Made by a program: the position numbers and the translations under genes. Shown in pieces: positions 13,642 to 27,489 of a DNA stretch of 64,000 bases; position 1 is the stretch's first letter, and each line of letters opens with the position of its first letter. The notes under the pieces are model-generated. The model was not told the DNA's origin. It made no database searches and saw only the letters and a list, made by a program, of their open reading frames with translations. The DNA is from Odontesthes bonariensis. Its lineage: Eukaryota; Chordata; Actinopteri; Atheriniformes; Atherinopsidae. The DNA is taken from the NCBI RefSeq assembly GCF_027942865.1, contig NC_134527.1, positions 7,914,976 through 7,978,975 of the forward strand. Reading direction: 5' to 3'.

Positions 13642-15119
13642 AATATATACATATAGTTTACTATAAATATACATACATATATATAGTAAATTATCCCAAT
13701 TTGTTCTAACCCTAATTCTGAAGGTGAGTATAGTGTATGATACCATCTCAAAATGGGTCAAAATGAGCAATAGTATTTTCGACTTCACCCTCTTCCTGGT
13801 TATCCACTAGACAAGAATTCATTACTTACTTCCAATCGTTTCTACCACATGGGATTTTTCTTTCATGCAATAAATGTGTGCGGTCTGGTTGCTTATAGAT
13901 GGTATAGCAGCAATGGAGTATGATACACTTGAGACTGTATTTTGCTCTTGCTCCATTGGCTATCCCTCTTTATACTTAAATATCATAGTGACATGCTTTA
14001 GTGTGCATTATTTTACCTCCATAGTGTATTGACGCAATGCAGTGAGTGTAATATATGATTGTTATGTGTTTTAATGTAACACAGCTCAAGAACATAATAG
14101 GTCATTAACAAGCTGAGGAAAAAATAAAAATAGAAAGTAGTTCTTGAGAGTCTGGAGAATTTCTGTGAACGTAACAGTATCTGTTAATGGCCTATATGTC
14201 ATACTGTTGCCCCGAGAAGTTAGTGTCTGGCAGAGCAACTACTCTAGTTGTTACAGTTCTCAACAACATACATCATTTGCTGATATTCTGTCCAAGGTTA
14301 CAGAAGTGCTTGCGTTTGTGGAAAGTATTTCACGAGGTTCTATCAGGCTGACCGAACCAAAGCCACAAACACACCTATGGGCTTCAGGCCAGTGTGGTGG
14401 TGGTATTCAAAAGTAAGGTGCCATGGTACAGCTTTTATTATGCTAAACTTTTGTGTGGGCGATTAATGATGCTGAATAAAAAGCAGTTGTTTGGTAAATG
14501 TTATGACTGGTACTCCATTGCCATCAAGTGGAGCTGCACCAGACTGCAACTGAGTGGAACTCCAGCAGAAGCCTGTAATCCGTTGATGAACTAGACATGA
14601 GGGAGGTAAAGATCCTCAACACTCATATTTCTGCCTATTTGGCTCTTTGAGCTGACATGAGATAAAAATGTGATCGGTAACGATGGATTTGCAGGAATTG
14701 AAAAAGATGGTAAAATGACAGGGCTATACACATGCACCTACAGAAAATATTATATTTTTTGACTAGTCAGTCGGCTTCATACTATTTGATAATTTGGTTT
14801 AAAAGGACATCTGGCCCCTCTTTAAATGTCTTTCATTGTGATTCATATTAATCTAATTGGTGGCAGATGTAAAGGTTAACAACATTCACATGGATTTCCT
14901 CCCCAGTTCGATGCGTGTACTACGCAAAAATGGTTCTGCAGTCTTTAAATTAGAACATATCTGTTCCCGGAATATCATAAGCATCTAGAAATGATTCTTT
15001 ACAATCCATGTCCATATGGGCAAGAAAAACTGCTTGAAAACCGCTTGTCCCTAAAAGTGGGACTCAGAAAGAATGCTTACTTTCAGAGAGATGTGTTAAC
15101 TTGGGTTTACTTTCTCAGC
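13271..15119. other. Intergenic DNA with an AT microsatellite
   Basis: Holds the dinucleotide run described separately. Moderately long open frames at about 14,144-14,594 have no recognisable domain or supporting splice context, so no gene is called. Confidence 0.5.
13603..13638. repeat. (AT)18 microsatellite
   Basis: Eighteen uninterrupted AT units, followed by a further 50 bp of impure AT/ATAC sequence. It is likely to be length-polymorphic. The tyrosine/isoleucine-rich open frames across it are artefacts. Confidence 0.9.
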
Positions 15120-15440
15120 AGGCATCCCTGGCCTGGTGCTATGGTGCTTGTTAACCCAGCTAACCCAGCCGGTCGAGGCAGATGGCTGCCTTTGCTGAGT
15201 CTCGATCTGCCAGAGGTTTCTTCCTGTTAAAAGGGTGATGGGGATGGGGGATTGGATCGAAGAGAAGTTTCAATGCAATCTGTTGGTTACTTCAGCAAGG
15301 CAACTTCATTTTAATTGGCTCTGTATGAATTGGACTTATTTGGAATGGTTTGATTATCATTGTTGACTGAATGAATGGGATTGTAATTGGCTTGAATTAG
15401 ATTGTATTTTTGAAGTACCTTGAGATTAACTGATATCTAT
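15120..15440 (+). repeat. LINE-like 3' UTR relic (probably L2 type)
   Basis: Contains blocks I recognise from a very abundant fish repeat: CCGGTCGAGGCAGATGGCTGC, GAGGTTTCTTCCTGTTAAAAG, then TTTGAAGTACCTTGAGATTA. These resemble the 3' untranslated part of L2-like LINEs. No reverse-transcriptase coding sequence is attached. Family name uncertain. Confidence 0.4.
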
Positions 15441-18400
15441 ATTCTTGCTGTTGCACGTATGTACTAGTGGCGCTGTAGTGCAGTGTAGATAATGCAACAT
15501 CTAAATAATGTGTACTTTATTTAGCCTATCAAAGGTTGCATTAGCATTAGCATATTCAAAATAATTTTTCAGGGGTACGTAATTATTTGTGTATACTGGT
15601 TGTGTTTCATTTTTATATCACACATTGTGATACAGCTCAGTCTGTTTTCCGTGGTTTTTTTACACTGCTGGAGTTCCTATCATTTTTTCATTCATTTTAA
15701 AGGGAAACATCAGATTTAAGCTATTTGTCATTTTCCCTTTGCACACAGCAGCTATTTCTTTTACATGCACATGATATTTCAGTTGTTACGGTTCTGCCAT
15801 CACTGACAGCATGCTGACGTGCCAAAAATATTACATTTGGCTGGACTGCCTCGTGACTGATGCATTACTTTGAGTCTTATTCAAAAACCCATTTTTACAA
15901 TATTTCAAGACTGATTTGTTTGCACTTTTTTTGCACTCTTCAAGCAAATGGCTCCCGGGGTAGGTCTCCAACGGTTTAAGTTGATGATTCATACAAACTG
16001 ATGCTTGATCAAGACAAACAGGTTGGAGTTATGTGAGATTTGTGTCAGCCTCCAAAAAGCCATGGTTTTTACTGCCAACCCATCAATATGAATTTCCTAT
16101 TGTTGATGAACTGTGCATAATATACAAAGGAAACTCTATGTTCCAAGGTGTATAACGCTGCCTTGAATAGTTTGGACTCTGTAACAGATCTGTTCTGGTT
16201 ATGAAAACAAGCTACTTGATTCTACGGAAGCCCAGAGCGGCCGTGGTACTTATAAACTTTTTTTCTGATGGTTTTCTCAAGATAACAAGATAATTAATTT
16301 AGTTAATTTACCGATGGTTTTCAAGGCCACTTTTTCTCCCCAGTCCCCAGTTCAAAAACTAAAGCGATGAAAATTTGGTCGTCTTGTCCCAGAGGAGGAG
16401 GATTTATTGAAATTAATGCAACTGAGGTTAGGAGTGAGCAATGTCGTAGCAGCGGAAGCCATCCACTTTTACTGGAGAGTAAAGCGCCCTGAGAAGTGAG
16501 GTCTAAGGTACTGAAGTTGCAGATTATCATGACACTCTGAACCCTCAACCTGCCTACAAGTTAAAAAAGCTACGTTTTTGACCAACATTTGGTTCTGACA
16601 TTACATTGCACAGATATGTTTGGATTACTTCAGTCAGTACATTTACACGAGGCTTAAAATGTCAATTTCCTGTGTTAGTTTTGATAAGATTATCTCGCTG
16701 GCTAATTTTGCAGTATTAACAGTGATTTTTGTTTAAACACTATAAAATGCTTATGATAAAGAAGGAGTCAGAGAAAGTATACCCTCGGGAAGAAGTTGTA
16801 GGTGTTTCACAGACATCTTTGCTGCTAGATTGTGTTTTACTTTTTTCCAAGCTTTATCAAAGGAATAACTAATTAGAGAGACTCCTTAAGCCATGTTACA
16901 TAAACTCTAAAGTGAGTCTACAGCTCACAGTAAAGAGGCGTATTTCTTTCTCAACCCACAGGAGGGTGCTCCTCCCTTATTCCTCCTGGCCGTACAGGAA
17001 GTCAGCGCAAATGGTGTTAGAGGTCCTGCAGGCTGCTATCTTCTCTCAGCCAAGGGTGGTAATGGGGTTACAGTGTGCAATTGGCTCCTCTGCCCCTCGA
17101 AGCTTACATCAGCCCCGCATCATACCTTTTTAAAGCAGAATCCTAATCTTGCTGCCAGCAGAAACACGGTCTGGCTTTGAAGATTTTTTTTTTCCTCAAA
17201 GAAACATAGTTTTTGCCTTTGAAGATGCAATTGTTGTGATTATGTTTATTTCACCCGAATAGACTCAAGTTTTTAAAAGTGTCAGAGAATTGAAATGAAA
17301 AGTTGAAAAGTTACATAAGCAACATCATATCTAGGTTATCTATCATTTCAGAAAATTTGTTTTTTTAAATATAAACAGTTCATTTCCATGTTCATATCGC
17401 AATCCTGCAAAAAAAATGTAAAAAAATCTTTTTTAACTGGAAGCTCATGACATGTTTATCATAAATGATCTATTATCCCTTAAAGTAATTTTATTAGACT
17501 GTGTATGTTTTTATCATTAGTTTTGACCATGAACAGATTACTGAAAAGGCCCACAGGGCTAACTCCCATCAGACCAACAAGTGAGGGGTCCGGTGGTGAC
17601 GCAGATATAATGCTATATATACATTTAAACTATATAAAATAGAATGAGATGTAAAGTAGACATAAATTAAGAAATGTAAAGTGACCACAAAGAGATGTAA
17701 TGGCAACACAAAGATGTAAAACCTTTGACATTTGTAGAATAATCAAAATGAGATAAAAAAAAAACATAAAGAGACATAAAACGGCTAAAGAGAGGCATAA
17801 GTTTCTGAAAAATAAAAATGAAACACAAGATGATGGGGGTGTGGTGGTGACATAAAGAGACATGAGATGCCAAACACCTTTAAGATACACATTTGGAAAC
17901 TCACAGGCACAAAGAAAAAGAGAGAATGTGCTTGATGAACCCTAACCCTTACTTAAAAGATTAAAAAGAAAATCAAAAGATACAACATTCTTCTGTGGAA
18001 GAACGGTCTCAGGAACTAAAAACCGTCTTCTTAAGCAGAAATAACCTTCTATGTATTTTGCATCTATGTTCAAGTTGCTATGTGTTGTCATTTTCTAATG
18101 CTAATCCTTGATAATGTGTCTATCCATTTGAATCGTTGCCACTTCTACTTGATCGTGCTTATAGTGGATGGGTTGATAAAAAAATATTTTGCATATCATT
18201 TCAAATCTCTTCCCAAACTCACATATACACAGACTTTCTTTTCTGGAGGTTTTAGAGAACTATTTAGATCTTCGTATTATGACGCCACACAATTGAAAAG
18301 AACACCACCCACTTGAAAAGAACACCGCGCCCTGTATGTCAGAGGTTTGAAGAAGACGAGCATAACCTGCTATCGGATTATCATTAATTAGAGTTATTAG

Positions 18401-21400
18401 CAACCAAAGGCATTGTCAGGAGTTGCCGAGTTTTAATGACTCCACCTCTGATCAGGACGGTTGCGAACACAACACACTGATTTCCAACAGAGGTGCTGTG
18501 ATTAGGGCTGCAAAAGTGAGCTCCCTTTTTCTTTGAAGAAATGCAGTTACAAACCGCACAGCGAGGCTCTTAGATTAACCGCAACAACTTGCAGACATGA
18601 AGAGACGGGATTGATTGATTTTAGCTGGGTGCAAGACAGCTAGCAGGTCATTCAGTCCTGCTGTCTGAGGTGATTTCTGCAGTTAATTTTCCTGTCAAAA
18701 AGAGTAAACTAGCCTAATTAGCACAAAAGTTGTGCTTGTTAGAAATTGTGGTGAACCTCAGCCTGGGGGATACAATATAATACCATCCCTTTACGTTCTC
18801 ATAGCATAAGGGAGGGAGGTGCTGTTAGAAGATGGATTTCCTTGTAGAATGCTGAACAAAATACTAGTCGAGAATTATCAACTAATTTCTATATAACTAT
18901 GTTATATAACCGCTGTTGTTTCAAGAGCAAAGCAAAGCTAAGAGCAAAATCTTTTCTACTTCTATCTACTGATGTACACCAAGTGTAGCATGATTTAAAA
19001 TGAAAGAGTTGCAGTACGGTGAAGATAAAGATGGGGAGACTGGATCATTCTACTCTGAATTGGGAATGTGAGAACAACAATGTTATCTGAATGTTTTATT
19101 TTCATTTCAGAATGTTTGAGTTGGTAGTGACTTTAGACACCAAAATATGCTCTCTTTATTATAAGAAGGTCTTCAAAATATCAGTTCTATGTTGCAGTTC
19201 TTGGAGTATCACATTTCTTAAAAGGCACTTGCCCCTCTTATATCAGTAACATGTATTATTAGCAATTAAAATCCAGCTGCTGGCTCCACATCTTAATGAA
19301 TCACAAACCAGCATGATTGTGATGAAACACTAACTCAAACTAATGCTAATAACATGGGCAAAAAAAAAAGAGTTGTGAATCTGTCAGTTTTTTGTTTTTT
19401 TTTTCATCATCATTGTTTGTTTTCTTTTTTGGGTGAGAGGAGGTCACATGGGAACGTGTATCAGAGAGAATGATTTCAAACCGATCCATTTAATTATGCT
19501 AATCCATAAAAACATTCAATCTGTAGCCCTCAAGCATGCTGCCTGTTCATCACTCACAATTTAATACACCAAGGACAAGAAGAAACAAGCATGGAATGAA
19601 TCAAGGAGATAAATCCACCGCCGTGACTGCTTACCCTGCAGTGAACCCATGAGTTAAAACCTGAATTCTCTGTACACTACATGCTTTGATTGTGTTCTGT
19701 GTCACGTGGACACTGACAAGTTGTCTGTGTGCTTAATTGGTAACTGATAAACTTGACTTTATATTGCTTTTTCTGTCAAGCCTAAAGAGCTGAAGTCAGA
19801 AAGTTCTGTTTTTTTGGATCAAACACCTTTGCTAAACCGTGTATTCCTAAGACATTGGTAATAGAAAGGAAGAGGGTGGGGGTGAAGCGCAAGCTAATAA
19901 TCCTCGCAGACAGATGATGTGAAAAATGAACTGCCTTTTATGAGGTAAGGTCTACGACTGTGTGAGCTCATTTTACAATAATATGCAGCAGACAGTCTGC
20001 TGGTGTGCATCATGACTTTTGGCAGTGCAGTCTAAGTGATCAGGTGAGGGGAGGTTTCTAGTTTGTGTCACCATGTGCTCTGCTGAAGTCATGTGTATAT
20101 GATAATTGGCTATAATATACATTAGTAATGAGTTAACCAAAGACAGACAACAGGGCGAAAGAGGAAGCTCCAGTGGACAGCTGTGTTGATGAACAAATGC
20201 TGAGTGAATGGCCACAATTATGATAAGAATAATTAGAATAAATAATGAAGACTTGGCTTTCATAATGTTTATTGTAGGTTTCTAGGCCCATGAGGCTCAA
20301 AGGGTATACAGATCTGAATCTATATGATGGTATATGATGGTCCAGAATACTATGCCCTGGAGTTGAAAACAAACTGTGCCCATCTGACACTTCAGAAACA
20401 GTATTGCTTTCATTCTGCAAAAGTAATTTGACACTGGAGAATTGATAGGTTAATGTGAAGCATAGTTTAAGTGTCAATGTTTGTTATTTAAACATAGAAA
20501 GATGAGCCGGGGTTCATAAAAACATTCAGAAGCTGTGTCCAGTAAATTCATCCTTTATTCAATTCAACACATAAGCATTTATTTTCCTATTCTAGCTATT
20601 CATTACTTGCACATAGGGGACCTTTGCTTTAATTTGTCTTGCACTCAGAGGGCAAAGGGCAGGTGTTGGAGGAGAAAACAATCTGTTCTGCTGCAAAACG
20701 GATCAATTGACCTTTTTATCACTGGCTTTGTATACTCTGATCTGAGTGTAGGAAGCTTGTGAGTGTGCAGCTGGAAAAAAAACAAAGCAATCTCAGATAG
20801 GTTATGTGTAAATTCATGTTCTTGTGTAAAATGGTAAAAGCAGCGTGTACCATGTTTGATCATTGCTCTGAACTCACCCTCTGGGTATGAAGCCAACCCA
20901 TATAAACCACAGAGAAACCTTCATTTCATATAACTACAGTATTGCACCCATCATTTTCTTTTTTATTAAGTGTCACAAAACATTCAATAAACTTCCACTG
21001 AATGGAAGGAAGTCTTAACATCTTCTGGTTGTGTGATAGCCCTAAACCAGGTGTATATTATGAGGTCAGCTTACACACATAAAGTCTGACTTATCCCTTT
21101 ATTTTTGTGGGCTCCTTATATGTGTGAGGAAGCCTTATATGGTAAACGAGAGCCCGTAGACAGAAAGATAGACAGCAGATGAAAGCAAAGTATGTGTAAA
21201 GGCTTATTCATTCCATTGGGTGACCTCACCTCACCTGCATGATTCTGCATGAAATAAAATCAGGTTTGTTGTCTGTTCCTCTGGCTGTAACTGACTACAA
21301 GTAAGGAACACAGTGAACTTAAACCACATAGTGCCAAGTGCAAAAGCCAACAAAAAGCTAGTTGAACAAAATAAAAATATAAATCATGACAGATAAAGAT

Positions 21401-22319
21401 ATACATCATAATGGGTACATCATGACAGAGATAGAATAATAACCCAGTCGTGATCATAGAGATAATGGAATAAGATTCCAAGAATTGGCTTTCATTATTA
21501 GAAAGTTTAAATACAAACAAAAAGCAGATACTTGTTCAATGAGGTTGGGTTGTTTTTTTCTACACCAATGTACAACAGCCTTCCCAGTATTTGTTTCCTC
21601 CAAGAAAAACCTGCTTTGACTCGATGAGAAATGGACTCTGAACCCAGTCTCCAGAAAAATAGGGTGTTCTTTTTTTGGTTAACGTAGGTTTTCATGTTTA
21701 TTAAACTCATGCAACTCTTTCTAAATACATTATACCCTGGCAACTGGGCTGGTATAAAAGCCCAAAGCATGTATTTTACCTTAACTCAAACTAGGTGGTT
21801 TATGTTCTAACCTTATCCCAGTAATTTGTATATATATAACAGGGATATTGACAGTATAACTCAAGAACAAGAACGGTTTTGTGCTGGAGTTGAGCACAGG
21901 TCACATGAAGTGGCCTGGTGACTGGGTTTTTAAGTCTGCAGTGTCTCTGAAGGTGTCCTGTGGTGTCAAGCAGCACAATTCTTGAAGCAGATCAAATCAT
22001 CAGAATAACATGGGGTAGTGAAAGGAAGACTGTGCAATAAGAAGCCAAGCTTATAAAAAGAAAATGACCTAAAGATTACTTATGCAACAGATATAATGCA
22101 TTGCGTACTGATTGCTGTTGAATGAATCACCAACAGCTGGGTGGAATCTCCATACTGGTCCGTTCAGACCTTCCCTTTACCTGAATTCTTTTACCCCTCT
22201 GTCATTGGTTATCTAAATAATCCAGATTTGTTACACCAGCATGTTTAGGTGCCTGATAAGCATGAAGGTAACTCCCTGACCGATGTTAGCCTCAGCCGGT
22301 TTTCACTAAATAATCAAGT
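15441..22319. other. Intergenic DNA, no gene recognised
   Basis: Long AT-rich interval. Apart from the degenerate tandem array at about 17.65-17.87 kb, I recognise no exons, RNA genes or intact mobile elements. Distal regulatory elements of the neighbouring genes may be present but cannot be identified from one sequence. Confidence 0.5.
17650..17870. repeat. Degenerate tandem array (ACATAAAGAGA-type unit)
   Basis: Variants of a roughly 20-bp unit containing AAAGAGATG/CATAAAGAGACATA recur irregularly, for example at about 17,690, 17,765, 17,790 and 17,852. This looks like an old, decayed minisatellite of a kind common in fish. Two overlapping minus-strand open frames across it are by-products of the repeats. 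Confidence 0.45.
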
Positions 22320-22663
22320 AAGATTAAGATAGATTAAGATTATTTTATTGTCATGTAGTCACACAAAATGACTACTCTGCATTTGACCGATCCAAGCTGG
22401 CACCTGTTGAACACACACATGCACATGCACAGTGTCACACACTCATGGAGACAAATGCTATACACTGGAGTGGTGGGCAGCCAATCACAGCGCCTGGGGA
22501 GCATGGGGGTATGGTGCCTTGCTCAAGAGCACCTCAGCCGTGGCACTGACACCCCTCCAGCTGTCAGTCCACCAATCATTTTGAGCGGGGAGAGTGGCAA
22601 TCAAACCACCAACCTTCCGGTTCTTGGATGACCCACTCTAACCTCTGAGCCATGGCCGCCCAA
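22320..22663 (-). repeat. tRNA-derived SINE, minus orientation
   Basis: On the minus strand the element starts GGGCGGCCATGGCTCAGAGG with TTAGAGTGG, an A-box-like tRNA head. A B-box-like GGTTTGATTGCC follows, then a body containing the common fish wording GAGGTGCTCTTGAGCAAGGC. It finishes near 22,320 in ATTTTGTGTGACTACATGAC and an AATAAAATAATCTTAATC-like tail. The order of tRNA-like head, body and short-repeat tail supports a SINE. Confidence 0.55.
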
Positions 22664-23743
22664 CGTATTTCCACTCTGTTACGGTTAGTGTAAATCATGA
22701 TTTGGAAATTTCTCTAAAACTATTCGATGCTAAAGGGGGTAATATACAACATTACATACATTATGTATTACATTGTACATACATTACAAGCCATATCAAC
22801 AAAGGACATTTTCGTTTGCAGTAAATGAACAATGTGAAAAAAATCATAATGACAACTTTATTTCATAAGACAGCAAATGATTTCTATTCCTAGTTCTAAT
22901 CCTATGTTCCATGTCCCATGTTCCACTGCTGGTACATTCCTTAAATATTGTGTTGCCAGTAGTGACAGACTGGAACACCAATCCTATCTAATTGTTACCG
23001 TGAGAAGATCAAGCTGTCTGAAATGAGCTATGCATCAAGTATGCAGAAATTCAGCTCAGATGACACACTCACTCACACTTATCACAAATACTGACATGTA
23101 AGATAAACATTTTCCTACAGCAACGTATGGTACGATGTGACACACCCCACAAAAAGCACATTCAGCACAGTATACTGGCTTCCCATTAAAGGACAGAATT
23201 AAACGATTAACCAAAATTATGAAAAAAGGCCAATACATAACCAAAGTATCAAGAAAATAAATAATTGTGTTTGTCTTGATATAGATTAGTTAAAGGAGTT
23301 TGCTTTTCAGAAAAAAACTTATCAGTCACATTATCAGAGTCCAGATCCACTTCAGAATCAGGCTACCTGTGTAATTGATTAATTCAGTGGTGGCATAATA
23401 GCTTTTTTAATCAAAGTAATCACAGGCTATTTTGCCCTCATTTTTTATAGGGTCAGAATTTATTATTTTTTTACCCAGCCTCAGAATTTTGACCCTTTAC
23501 TTTGGAAATATTGCTGTTCACAATAATAATGAGTTATTGGCTTCTTACTACATCTCTCTTGCTCAGATTTACAGTAAAGGGGTAAAATCAATCTCTAACC
23601 AATCATCAGCAACGATTCAGCTAAGCTACTGTTGGCCTTCTTTTTAGCCCAAAGCTTACCAAAACTATTTAAGATGGACGGAAGCACAGTGGAAAACTGT
23701 TCAGCAGTCTGACAAATCAAATTTTTTTAAAACACAGCGCTGC
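22664..23743. other. Intergenic DNA, no gene recognised
   Basis: AT-rich sequence without a recognisable exon, RNA gene or repeat. Confidence 0.5.
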
Positions 23744-23945
23744 ATGGTGGTGTGGTGGTTAACACTGTCACCTCAGAGCCTTTCAAATCCCAGCTGGGGC
23801 CTCTTTGCATAGAGTTTGCATGTTCTCTGTATGCATCTGTGGGTTCTCTCCAAGTCCTCAGACAGTAAAAAAAAAAATGTGCATGTTATATTAATTGGTG
23901 ATTCTAAATGATCCTTGAGTGAGAGGGACAGCATGGTAGTTTGGC
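23744..23945 (+). repeat. Degenerate 5' part of the tRNA-type SINE
   Basis: Begins CTGCATGGTGGTGTGGTGGTT, then AACACTGTCACCTCAGAGC. It continues with AGAGTTTGCATGTTCTCTGT, GGGTTCTCTCCAAG and ATTAATTGGTGATTCTAAAT. This is the front half of the family seen at 8.06 kb, without the GATG-type tail. An A run interrupts it near 23,868. Confidence 0.55.
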
Positions 23946-24289
23946 ATGTCTTGCATGTTGAACAATGGCTTCCCTGTGTGTTGATTGGTTTAAATCAAAG
24001 GTTCCTAACAAAACAGCTGTATGTGCTCCTGTCTGAGTAGGAACAGGCTGTTCTAATTTTCCTTTCTTGGTCCCAAAACACAAGTTCTGCATGTATCCAA
24101 ATTCAAAATTGTATTTGTGTAGAGAAAACAGGTTTAAGGAGATTGAAACTGGATTGCAGCTTTATGATGAAAGACTGCTCTAAAGGAAAAGCTCTCCGAC
24201 TCCACCTCTCATTCAGCAGATCTGTGGGTGGCAGGACATCAACAAAGGAGCTTAATTCCATTGGTTAAACTCTACTCTCATGCAATGTG

Positions 24290-24406
24290 ATGTCAGAGAA
24301 GGTGTTGCCTCATTCCGAAACTCAAAACCCAGACTCCCAAGAGAGCAGAGACAGACTGCCGCCTCGGTTCTTCCTTTTCCTCTCTCACTGATTTGCTCTA
24401 CCATCT
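24290..24406 (+). promoter_or_regulatory. ppp1r3c: ppp1r3c promoter-proximal region and non-coding first exon
   Basis: The 5' splice site CATCT|GTAAGTATA at 24,406/24,407 pairs with the acceptor CTCCCTTTAG ending at 24,550, so a non-coding exon ends at 24,406. A TGATGTCAG motif at about 24,288, close to a cAMP-response element, lies upstream of it. The family is known to be hormonally and nutritionally controlled, but linking that to this motif is inference. I found no clear TATA box, and the transcription start is not placed. Confidence 0.4.
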
Positions 24407-24595
24407 GTAAGTATAAAAAAGTACCACTTTGGGTTTGAGGGGTTCGTGTTTCACAGGGCTGTTTGTTTCTTTGTGTAAAATGTAGTTTTTGACTGATGTT
24501 TCATCTACTCAGAAGCTTTTTTTTATATTGTCTTTTTTTTCTCCCTTTAGATCATTCTGATTCATTCAACAGATTTACACATCTGCAACGTGAAA

Positions 24596-25689
24596 ATGAG
24601 TTGCACAAGGTAGGTTACTGTTCTCACTAAAATGTTTTTTTAAGTATGTCACATTGCCATAAATTGCAAAGGGGATCTTTTAAAAAAAAAAAAACCTTTG
24701 TGTTTCTCCTTTTCAGAGTTCTTCAAGATCTTAGTCGCCATCAGTCAGCTGTAACACAAGCTGAGCTGGCCATGTGTCTGAGACTGGGTCAGAGGCAGCC
24801 TCTTTATCAACTACTGTCCATATCAACTCTAAAGCCCAAGCAGCGTCCCTGGCAGCCAACAGTCGGTAAACACAAGACCAGCCTTCACTCCATGCATCTC
24901 TCTGCCTCTTTGTCCTCATCGCTGACCATGTCTCGGGTGCCCTCAAAGCTGCGGAGTTGTTTCCGCAGGAACAGCGGCGGTGGGAACAAGAAACGTGTGG
25001 TGTTTGCAGACGCCATAGGATTGGAACTCACCGCTATACATCTGTTCAACCCTGAGCCGTCCTCCCCCACATCTGCCCCAGGGATGGGACCCTCTCCAGC
25101 TCAACGTCAAGACCAACAGTCAACTTCAAGCAAAATACTGTGCCACAAGATGCAGCTGGGTCTCCCTCAGTCCACACAAGACTTTAAAACCTTTCTTGCA
25201 TCTCAGCGGGAGAGGATCGTCCAGCTTGAGAGCTGCAGCATTTCAGAGCACAGCCTAAGCGGCAAAGTGTGTGTCTCCCACGTTAGCACCAAAAAGGTTG
25301 TTCATATAAGGATGACTTTTGACTCTTGGAAGACTCATTATGACATTCCCTGCAAGTTCTTGCAGCATCAGCGGTGCAGTGGTTTAGATGTGGATGTTTT
25401 TTCCTTTGACATAAACTTACCCCAGAACATTGATCCAAAAGAGCGATGTGAGTTTTTCGTCTTATTCAGACCAGGACCTGGCTCTACGCACCACTGGGAT
25501 GACAACAGGGGGCAGAATTACAGAGTGTGCATGGAAAAAGATGAATCAAGTGCGAGCCAAGGTAACACTAATCATTGTGACCCCACATTTTCAAAGCAAC
25601 AACCACTGGCCTGGCCACAAGTGTCTGCTTGTATCCAAAATTCTGGCAATCTCCAGTATCTTAACAGGTGGTTGTCCAGCAGAGCATAG
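24596..25689 (+). CDS. ppp1r3c: Protein phosphatase 1 regulatory subunit 3C (glycogen targeting)
   Basis: Recruits protein phosphatase 1 to glycogen, where it activates glycogen synthase and restrains phosphorylase. Coding exons are 24596-24609 (MSCTR, ending with an AG split codon before GTAGGT) and 24717-25689 (after CTTTTCAG), giving 328 residues; I recall the human protein as 317. The five-residue first coding exon is a family trait and fixes the start. The open frame continuing upstream to 24,646 is intron. KKRVVF, with R98-V99-V100-F101, is the PP1-docking RVxF motif. About residues 160-275 form the CBM21 glycogen-binding module, including FDSWKTHYD and WDDNRGQNYR. An AATAAA lies at 25,879-25,884. 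The part of the coding exon from about 24,885 onward is repeated at 32.1 kb. Confidence 0.9.
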
Positions 25690-27489
25690 TGGAAAGATCC
25701 TTGCTGAAATAAGTAGATCAGTGAACTTGATGTAAACATTTTTTTTTAACATGCCTGAGTTATGATATAATTATGTTAATATTGTAAATAATGACTCTCT
25801 TAAAAGTCTGTGTTGGATTGTCTGAAACATAACTCACACTCCTGAGCCGAACCAACCTGCTAAAATATGAATATTCTGAATAAATTATTATATTTAAAAA
25901 GAAAATTCTGTGTTTCTCTTTTCTGCTGAATTATATGAAAAACCCTTTTCACTCATGGAGCCCTGCAGCCTTGGTTACACTGAAATATATACATACTGTA
26001 GCAGGACATATAAGCCATGATCAAGATGCCAAGGGGAGAAATTATTCAGAGTACATACCAATTTTCTCCAAGCATGTACACAGATGAGTAACTTGGCACT
26101 GGGGCACAAACTGTCTCAATGGAACCGCCTGTTCCTGGCACTCCCTTACCTTGCATGTTGAGAATTTTTATATGTTGCGCTGTACACAACTGGTTTGGCA
26201 AAGAGCAGGTAACCATGGCAACATCTAGGACAGCATGCATTTGGGTTGATGCATCGGGTTGTGTTTACATGCAAGGGTGGAGTCACCAATTGGTGCTTTG
26301 GCAACCACAGTGGGAAAGCGTCTGTCTTTGCTACTTTTGTTCCACTCCTTCTTAACCCTCATAGGGTCTTCGGGTGGACCCATTTTCAGTTTTTAGCTTA
26401 ATAAAAATGATACAAATAATTATTTTTTCAAACTAAGATTCATTGGCCTTGGCTCATTTTCTGTGAGGAACATAAATCAGAAAAATAATTCAATGACCCC
26501 CCCTGTATACTCCCCCTTCACATTTACATTACATACAGGGTCTTCGGGTCCACTGGACCCGGGGCTAGTGAAAGTGTGGAAATTATAGGTCCTGTGCACC
26601 CATATTTTCCCTTACTCCTCTCTGGGCCTCTGTGTGTGTGTGTATGTTGGTAATTTACCAACTTTGTTGCAAAATTAGAGCACCCAACACTGTCTGAACC
26701 CAGATTCCCACACATTTTACCCTCTGTCTTGCGGGAACCAATCTTGGGGACCTGACACTATAAATAGCTCTGTCAGCGTGGTTCCATACCACAACTGATC
26801 AAGACGGCAAAGTGACTCTCTGTTCAGGCTGCCTTACAGTTGATAGTTGAAGAGACAGAGGGGTTTTGATAGTGATGCAGAGGAAGTAGAATTTGAGGAT
26901 CACCCGAAATGATCATGGACCATAATGCCACAAAAGGAGGGGTGGATAACCTCAATAAGCTGGTGACTGCCTACAGCTGCAAACAGAAGACCCTACGATG
27001 GCCTCTGGTGATATTCTTTGATATGTTGGATATCTCCTTGTACAACACCTTCGTCATTTGGATGTCACTGAGCCCAGAGTAGAATGGGGGAAAGCTGCAG
27101 AAGAGGCGTCTCTTTCTTGAGGAATTGGGGAAAATGTTGGTGAGACCTCAGATTGAGAGAAGACGACATCTTCCAAGAACCCCAATCTCTGCAGCCATTG
27201 TGAGGAGGATTCAGGGGGAAGATGACGGTGCCACATCCTCCCAAATTACAGAACCACCATCTGCAGAGCCTGAGGTAAGTGTTTGATGCTGTTTTTTTTT
27301 TTTTTTTTTATTTATTTGTATAGCACATTTCATGTACAAACAGTTCAAAGTGCTTTACATAAAATAAAAGCATTGCAGCAGGGAGTGCAAGAAGCATTAA
27401 AAATACATAAAATAATATAAAGAGAAACAAATAAAATCATTTAAATGAATTTAAAATCAGGCAACAGTCTAGATAAGTTAAAAGATATT

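Noticed and set aside
13420-13788. 122-codon frame with a tyrosine/isoleucine run
   Set aside because: It is created by the (AT)18 microsatellite.
24646-24716. Upstream start giving a 347-codon ppp1r3c frame
   Set aside because: This stretch is intron with a poly-A run and a CTTTTCAG acceptor. The spliced MSCTR start matches the known family N-terminus.
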